Below, piece after piece: positions 26,914 through 29,957 of a stretch of DNA of 29,957 nucleotides. The DNA is taken from the NCBI GenBank assembly GCA_002381155.1, contig DFQX01000071.1, forward strand, positions 658 to 30,614, given 5' to 3'. The position numbers and the translations under genes are program-made. Source of the stretch: Flavobacteriaceae bacterium UBA3478. Lineage in GTDB: Bacteria > Bacteroidota > Bacteroidia > Flavobacteriales > Flavobacteriaceae. The notes beneath the pieces are model-generated. The model worked only from the letters and a program-made list of their open reading frames with translations. It was not told where the DNA came from and did no database searches. Within the stretch, counting starts at the first letter, position 1. Every line of letters begins with the position of its first letter.

Positions 26914-27138
26914 ATGAAAAAACAACTTTTAAACGCACTATTATTCTGCATTATACCTGGCCTTTTACCATTCAGTGGTGAGCCGCATATCGTTGGTAAA
27001 GTAAAATGAATCTTGGGCGGAGCCCTAGGCATGCAGCCCATGGATTATTTCGATACCCTACTCCATGGTTCACCCTTTGTCTACCTCATCATTGTACTAG
27101 TAAAATGGGGTAAAGTAGGTTTTAAACCAAACGCTTAA
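26914..27138 (+). pseudogene. Small membrane-protein frame with an in-frame TGA
   Basis: The ATG at 26914 opens 2 bases after trpA. The frame reads to TAA at 27136-27138 (74 codons) except for TGA at 27007-27009, codon 32. Before it: MKKQLLNALLFCIIPGLLPF, then GEPHIVGKVK. After it: ILGGALGMQPMDYFDTLLHG, then a hydrophobic segment SPFVYLIIVLVKWGK. The two halves look like one two-membrane-segment protein, and I recall similar small Flavobacteriia proteins with Trp at the stop position, so TGG to TGA is likely. That recollection is unchecked. A restart at the ATG at 27031 would give a 35-residue protein. The rest of the operon uses TGA as a normal stop. Confidence 0.6.
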
Positions 27139-27140
27139 AA

Positions 27141-27902
27141 TTAGCGGGTATAAACAGGCTGTAAAGGGTCAGTAGTTTGTGAGGCATCGAAGCGATATCC
27201 ATCACTTTCAAAATGCTCAAATACCGAAAGATCGTTATCTGGGGTCTCAAGGAGAAAACGCGCCATCACTCCTCTCATACGCTTTGCATAGAAAGAGATA
27301 ATCTTCAATTTTCCGTCCTTATAATCTTTAAATTCAGGGCTAATCACTCGACCCGAAAAGGCTTTTAAATCAACGGCTTTACTGTACTCCTTACTCGCCA
27401 GATTGACAATCATTTCCGCATCTGAAAGTTCATTTTCAAGAAATGAGGTTAGATTCTTGCGCCAATGCTCATAAAGAGACTTGGCACCTGTTACCTCCAT
27501 TTTGGTTCCCATCTCTAAACGGTAAGGCTGAATCGAATCAAAAGGTCTAAGCATACCGTAGAGACCAGATAAAATTCGAATACGATCTTTGGCTGATTCG
27601 AGTTGACCCTCATTTAAAGTTAGCGCATCTAGACCTTTATAAACATCGCCATCGAAGGCAAAAAGAGCAGGTCTTGTCTCCTCAACAGTAGGCTTACTCT
27701 TGAAGTGCTGGTTCCGTTCAAAATTCAGAGAAGCTAGTGCATTGGACAAACTCATCAATTGCTCTAAATCGTTAACACTTTTCTTTTTGAGGGCCATCTG
27801 AACTTTCTCCGTCTCCTTAGAGAAAATCGGTTCAGTTCTGTAGTTGGTTGCCAGCGGAGTTTCAAAATCAAGAGATTTCGCTGGTGAGAGTAAAATTTTC
27901 AT
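27141..27902 (-). CDS. yaaA: Peroxide stress protein YaaA (DUF328)
   Basis: A 253-residue cytoplasmic protein of the YaaA/DUF328 family, which in E. coli limits intracellular iron and Fenton damage during hydrogen peroxide stress. Family landmarks are the N-terminal KILLSPAKSLDF, FDGDVYKGLDA around residues 82-92 and LSGLYGMLRPFDSIQPYRLE around 110-129. It starts 11 bases after the pseudouridine synthase stop, so it is probably in that operon. It converges on the trp operon's last frame with only 2 bases between stop codons and no visible terminator. Confidence 0.92.
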   Translation of the reverse strand: MKILLSPAKSLDFETPLATNYRTEPIFSKETEKVQMALKKKSVNDLEQLMSLSNALASLNFERNQHFKSKPTVEETRPALFAFDGDVYKGLDALTLNEGQLESAKDRIRILSGLYGMLRPFDSIQPYRLEMGTKMEVTGAKSLYEHWRKNLTSFLENELSDAEMIVNLASKEYSKAVDLKAFSGRVISPEFKDYKDGKLKIISFYAKRMRGVMARFLLETPDNDLSVFEHFESDGYRFDASQTTDPLQPVYTR

Positions 27903-27913
27903 AGCTAATTATT

Positions 27914-28930
27914 TTATTCTATTGCACCTACATAGGCTCGCCATTTCTCCAAGCAAGCCGTAAAATCTTCAGGTAAATCAGTGTTAAAAGTTAAGACTTT
28001 TTTGGTGATCGGGTGTTCAAATCCCAAGGTCTTAGCATGAAGCGCCTGACGAGGAAGCAACTTAAAACAATTATCGACAAACTGTTTGTATTTAGTGAAC
28101 GTGGTCCCTTTTAAAATTTTATCTCCTCCGTACCGTTCATCATTAAAAAGTGGGTGACCAATATGCTTCATATGGGCGCGAATTTGGTGTGTTCGACCCG
28201 TTTCTAATTGACACTGTATGAGACTAACGTAACGTAAGTCTTCTAAAACCTTATAATGCGTAATCGCGGGTTTCCCGAAACTTTCATCCTCAAAAACATC
28301 CATTTGAAGTCGATTCTTTAAGCTTCGTCCGATATGACCTTCAATAGTACCTGATGCTTCAGAAAATACCCCCCAAGCAAGGGCGATATATTCTCTGGTT
28401 GAGGTTTTGTCGAAAAACTGTCTACTCAAATGAGTCATCGCCTCTGCCGTTTTAGCTACAACCAATAATCCAGAGGTGTCTTTATCAATACGATGAACCA
28501 GTCCAGGCCTCGAATCGCTATTGAGCGGTAAGTCTTTGAAATGATAGAGTAAGGCGTTTACAAGGGTTCCTGAATAATTACCGTGACCAGGGTGCACCAC
28601 CATGCCGGCCGGTTTATTCACTACGAGTAATACCTCATCTTCATAAACAATATTAAGTGGGATATCTTCGGGTACTAGCAGATTTTCATAAGGAGGGTGC
28701 TCAAACATCACCTGAACTTTGTCCCCCGCTTTCACCTTGTAGTTAGACTTTACAGGCTTTTGATTTACCCAGATATTTCCTTCTTTAGCCGCGGCTTGAA
28801 TCTTATTTCTAGTAGCGTTCTCTATGAAGTTCATGAGAAACTTATCGACGCGTAAAGGCTCCTGTCCTTTAGAGGCTTCAAAACTGTAATGCTCGTGAAG
28901 CGAATCAGTATCGAGGGAGTCTAGACTCAT
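27914..28930 (-). CDS. RluD-family 23S rRNA pseudouridine synthase
   Basis: Isomerises uridine to pseudouridine in RNA. The 338 residues comprise an N-terminal S4 RNA-binding domain (about 25-80, RVDKFLMNFIENATRNKIQ) and the RsuA/RluA catalytic domain. The catalytic aspartate is D149 in HRIDKDTSGLLV, and the later motifs QCQLETGRTHQIRAHMKHIG and HAKTLGFEHP are intact. S4 plus this architecture is closest to RluD, which modifies helix 69 of 23S rRNA, but RluC-like targets cannot be excluded. Its ATG overlaps the PASTA gene stop (ATGA). Confidence 0.92.
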   Translation of the reverse strand: MSLDSLDTDSLHEHYSFEASKGQEPLRVDKFLMNFIENATRNKIQAAAKEGNIWVNQKPVKSNYKVKAGDKVQVMFEHPPYENLLVPEDIPLNIVYEDEVLLVVNKPAGMVVHPGHGNYSGTLVNALLYHFKDLPLNSDSRPGLVHRIDKDTSGLLVVAKTAEAMTHLSRQFFDKTSTREYIALAWGVFSEASGTIEGHIGRSLKNRLQMDVFEDESFGKPAITHYKVLEDLRYVSLIQCQLETGRTHQIRAHMKHIGHPLFNDERYGGDKILKGTTFTKYKQFVDNCFKLLPRQALHAKTLGFEHPITKKVLTFNTDLPEDFTACLEKWRAYVGAIE

Positions 28931-29493
28931 TGTATACTGTCCTTTCCATTACCCAAGACCAGTTTTAGGGTATCCTTTATTGAAATTTGACTACCAACAT
29001 CAACCGTCGAATCGCCGACTTTAATGCCATACACCATATCTAATCCAATGGCATCAATGTACTCTACCGAATCACTAACCGTAAAACCTAAAGATCTCAA
29101 TTGACTAATGGCATTACGTCTTGTCATTTGAATCGCATCAGGAAGTGCTCTTCTCGCAAATTCAGCATCGTTAAGACTGAGGTAGACCTTTCTTCCAGAC
29201 TTCACATTTTTACCGGCAATTGGTAACTGTTTGATCACACCATAAGGAATGATTTCAGGATTATAAGACAGGGTGTCGTTCGCTACCCCAATAAGCTGAA
29301 CATTGGTTAACGCCTCTGAGGCCTCTTCAAAGCTAAGACCGCTCAAATCAGGAACTACATAGGTATCTCCATACTGAGTGTACGACTTTAGACCCCAACT
29401 TACTCCTTGAATTAATATAATAAGAGTCACTCCGAGAATAATCAGCTGCTTTAAAAAGGAAATGGAAACCCAAAAGGATAAAAACTTTTTCAT
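28927..29493 (-). CDS. PASTA-domain membrane protein
   Basis: A 188-residue protein with one N-terminal membrane helix (about 16-33, LIILGVTLIILIQGVSWG) and two PASTA repeats outside: about 42-108 (VPDLSGLSFEEASEALTNVQ) and 110-180 (ALPDAIQMTRRNAISQLRSL). PASTA domains bind peptidoglycan fragments or beta-lactams in kinases and penicillin-binding proteins; this one has no kinase or transpeptidase domain. Its position beside ddl suggests a cell-wall role, which is inference. A TATCTTTG box lies 17 bases upstream. Confidence 0.85.
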   Translation of the reverse strand: MKKFLSFWVSISFLKQLIILGVTLIILIQGVSWGLKSYTQYGDTYVVPDLSGLSFEEASEALTNVQLIGVANDTLSYNPEIIPYGVIKQLPIAGKNVKSGRKVYLSLNDAEFARRALPDAIQMTRRNAISQLRSLGFTVSDSVEYIDAIGLDMVYGIKVGDSTVDVGSQISIKDTLKLVLGNGKDSIQ

Positions 29494-29509
29494 AAAGAAG
29501 AATCGAATG

Positions 29510-29517
29510 CAAAGATA
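29510..29517 (-). promoter_or_regulatory. -7 element of the PASTA-rluD-yaaA operon
   Basis: TATCTTTG on the minus strand matches TAnnTTTG, 17 bases before the PASTA gene ATG. The 71-base intergenic region is shared with the divergent ddl, whose own start has only an imperfect box (TTACTTTG at 29537-29544). Confidence 0.5.
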
Positions 29518-29564
29518 GAAAAAGGGCTGATTTTCGTTACTTTGAAACCTGTAAGTAATAATCG

Positions 29565-29957
29565 ATGGAAAAGCGAATGAATCTAGGGGTCATCATGGGC
29601 GGATATAGCCAGGAGAGAGAAATCTCTCTAAAGAGCGGAGCACAAGTCTTACACCATATAGACTCCAATCGTTTTAAGGTGTATGCCATCGACATCAGCT
29701 CGAAAGAATGGTACTGCGAAGTTGACTCAAAAAGAGTCACCATAGACCGAGCTGATTTTAGCGCTAATCTAAATGGAGAAAAGATTTCATTTGATCTCAT
29801 TTTTAACGCTATTCATGGAACTCCAGGTGAAGATGGGGCTCTACAAGCGTATTTTGATCTTCTAGGGATTAAATATACTGGTTCAAACAGCTATATTTCT
29901 GCTCTTAGTTTTAATAAGAGAGATCTACTTAGCGTGACTAGCGATTTAGGTATTCCA
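29565..29957 (+). CDS. ddl: D-alanine--D-alanine ligase (5' part)
   Basis: Joins two D-alanines with ATP for peptidoglycan precursors. Only the first 131 codons are in the window; the frame is open to the edge. The N-terminal domain is clear: LGVIMGGYSQEREISLKSGA (here GGYSQEREIS replaces the usual GGxSxEREVS), the NAIHGTPGEDGALQAYFDLL substrate-binding segment, and GIKYTGSNSYISALSFNKRD leading into the ATP-grasp region. I start at the ATG at 29565 (MEKRMNLGV); the ATG at 29577 is also possible. Confidence 0.94.
   Translation, partial: MEKRMNLGVIMGGYSQEREISLKSGAQVLHHIDSNRFKVYAIDISSKEWYCEVDSKRVTIDRADFSANLNGEKISFDLIFNAIHGTPGEDGALQAYFDLLGIKYTGSNSYISALSFNKRDLLSVTSDLGIP

Noticed and set aside
27007..27009. 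TGA read as selenocysteine or as Trp by a changed genetic code
   Set aside because: No SECIS-like stem with selenoprotein context is evident, and TGA is the normal stop for five trp genes beside it.

Overview
The window looks like chromosomal core sequence of a Bacteroidota member, most likely a free-living Flavobacteriales-type organism. Reasons: the -7 promoter element TAnnTTTG typical of Bacteroidota sigma factors occurs at several gene starts; almost no gene has a Shine-Dalgarno (SD) sequence; a DUF3467 gene follows rpoC; the proteins have Bacteroidota character; and the trp operon is a compact trpEGDCFBA. I cannot name the genus. No gene-free stretch exceeds 300 bases. I see no insertion sequence, prophage, CRISPR array or rRNA gene.

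Region 1 (1-13443, minus strand) is the ancient transcription/translation cluster. In transcription order it runs tRNA-Thr(TGT), tRNA-Tyr(GTA), tRNA-Gly(TCC), tRNA-Thr(GGT), tuf, tRNA-Trp(CCA), secE, nusG, rplK, rplA, rplJ, rplL, rpoB, rpoC, then a DUF3467 gene. The first five match E. coli thrU-tyrU-glyT-thrT-tufB in order and anticodon. Long hairpins lie in the tuf/tRNA-Trp and rplL/rpoB spacers, where RNA processing or partial termination would set the relative output of EF-Tu, ribosomal proteins and RNA polymerase.

Region 2 (13464-16296, minus) holds hpf, xerC, rpsU and an acyl-CoA dehydrogenase gene. rpsU has the one strong SD in the window. A strong promoter for the tRNA/tuf operon is nested in the hpf terminator. 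Region 3 (16280-19811) carries, on the minus strand, an HhH (helix-hairpin-helix) protein, an AGCS sodium/amino-acid symporter, a PspC-like protein, a rhodanese and a TlpA-like lipoprotein thioredoxin. A nitroreductase gene diverges from the last of these. A textbook intrinsic terminator for the symporter gene lies inside the first 21 codons of the HhH gene.

Region 4 (20437-27138, plus) is a complete tryptophan operon. It opens with a transcription attenuator: a 14-residue leader peptide with tandem Trp codons, a pause hairpin, an antiterminator and a terminator. trpE-G-D-C-F-B-A follow with mostly ATGA-type overlaps. The operon ends in a small two-membrane-segment reading frame interrupted by one in-frame TGA. 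Region 5 (27141-29957) has yaaA, an RluD-type pseudouridine synthase and a PASTA-domain protein on the minus strand, and the start of ddl diverging on the plus strand.

Most of the window is housekeeping sequence and I found no new multi-gene system. The points most worth a second look are regulatory or small-gene features: the TGA-interrupted gene, the attenuator with a probably leaderless leader peptide, the promoter nested in a terminator, the terminator inside a gene start, and the isolated strong SD of rpsU.
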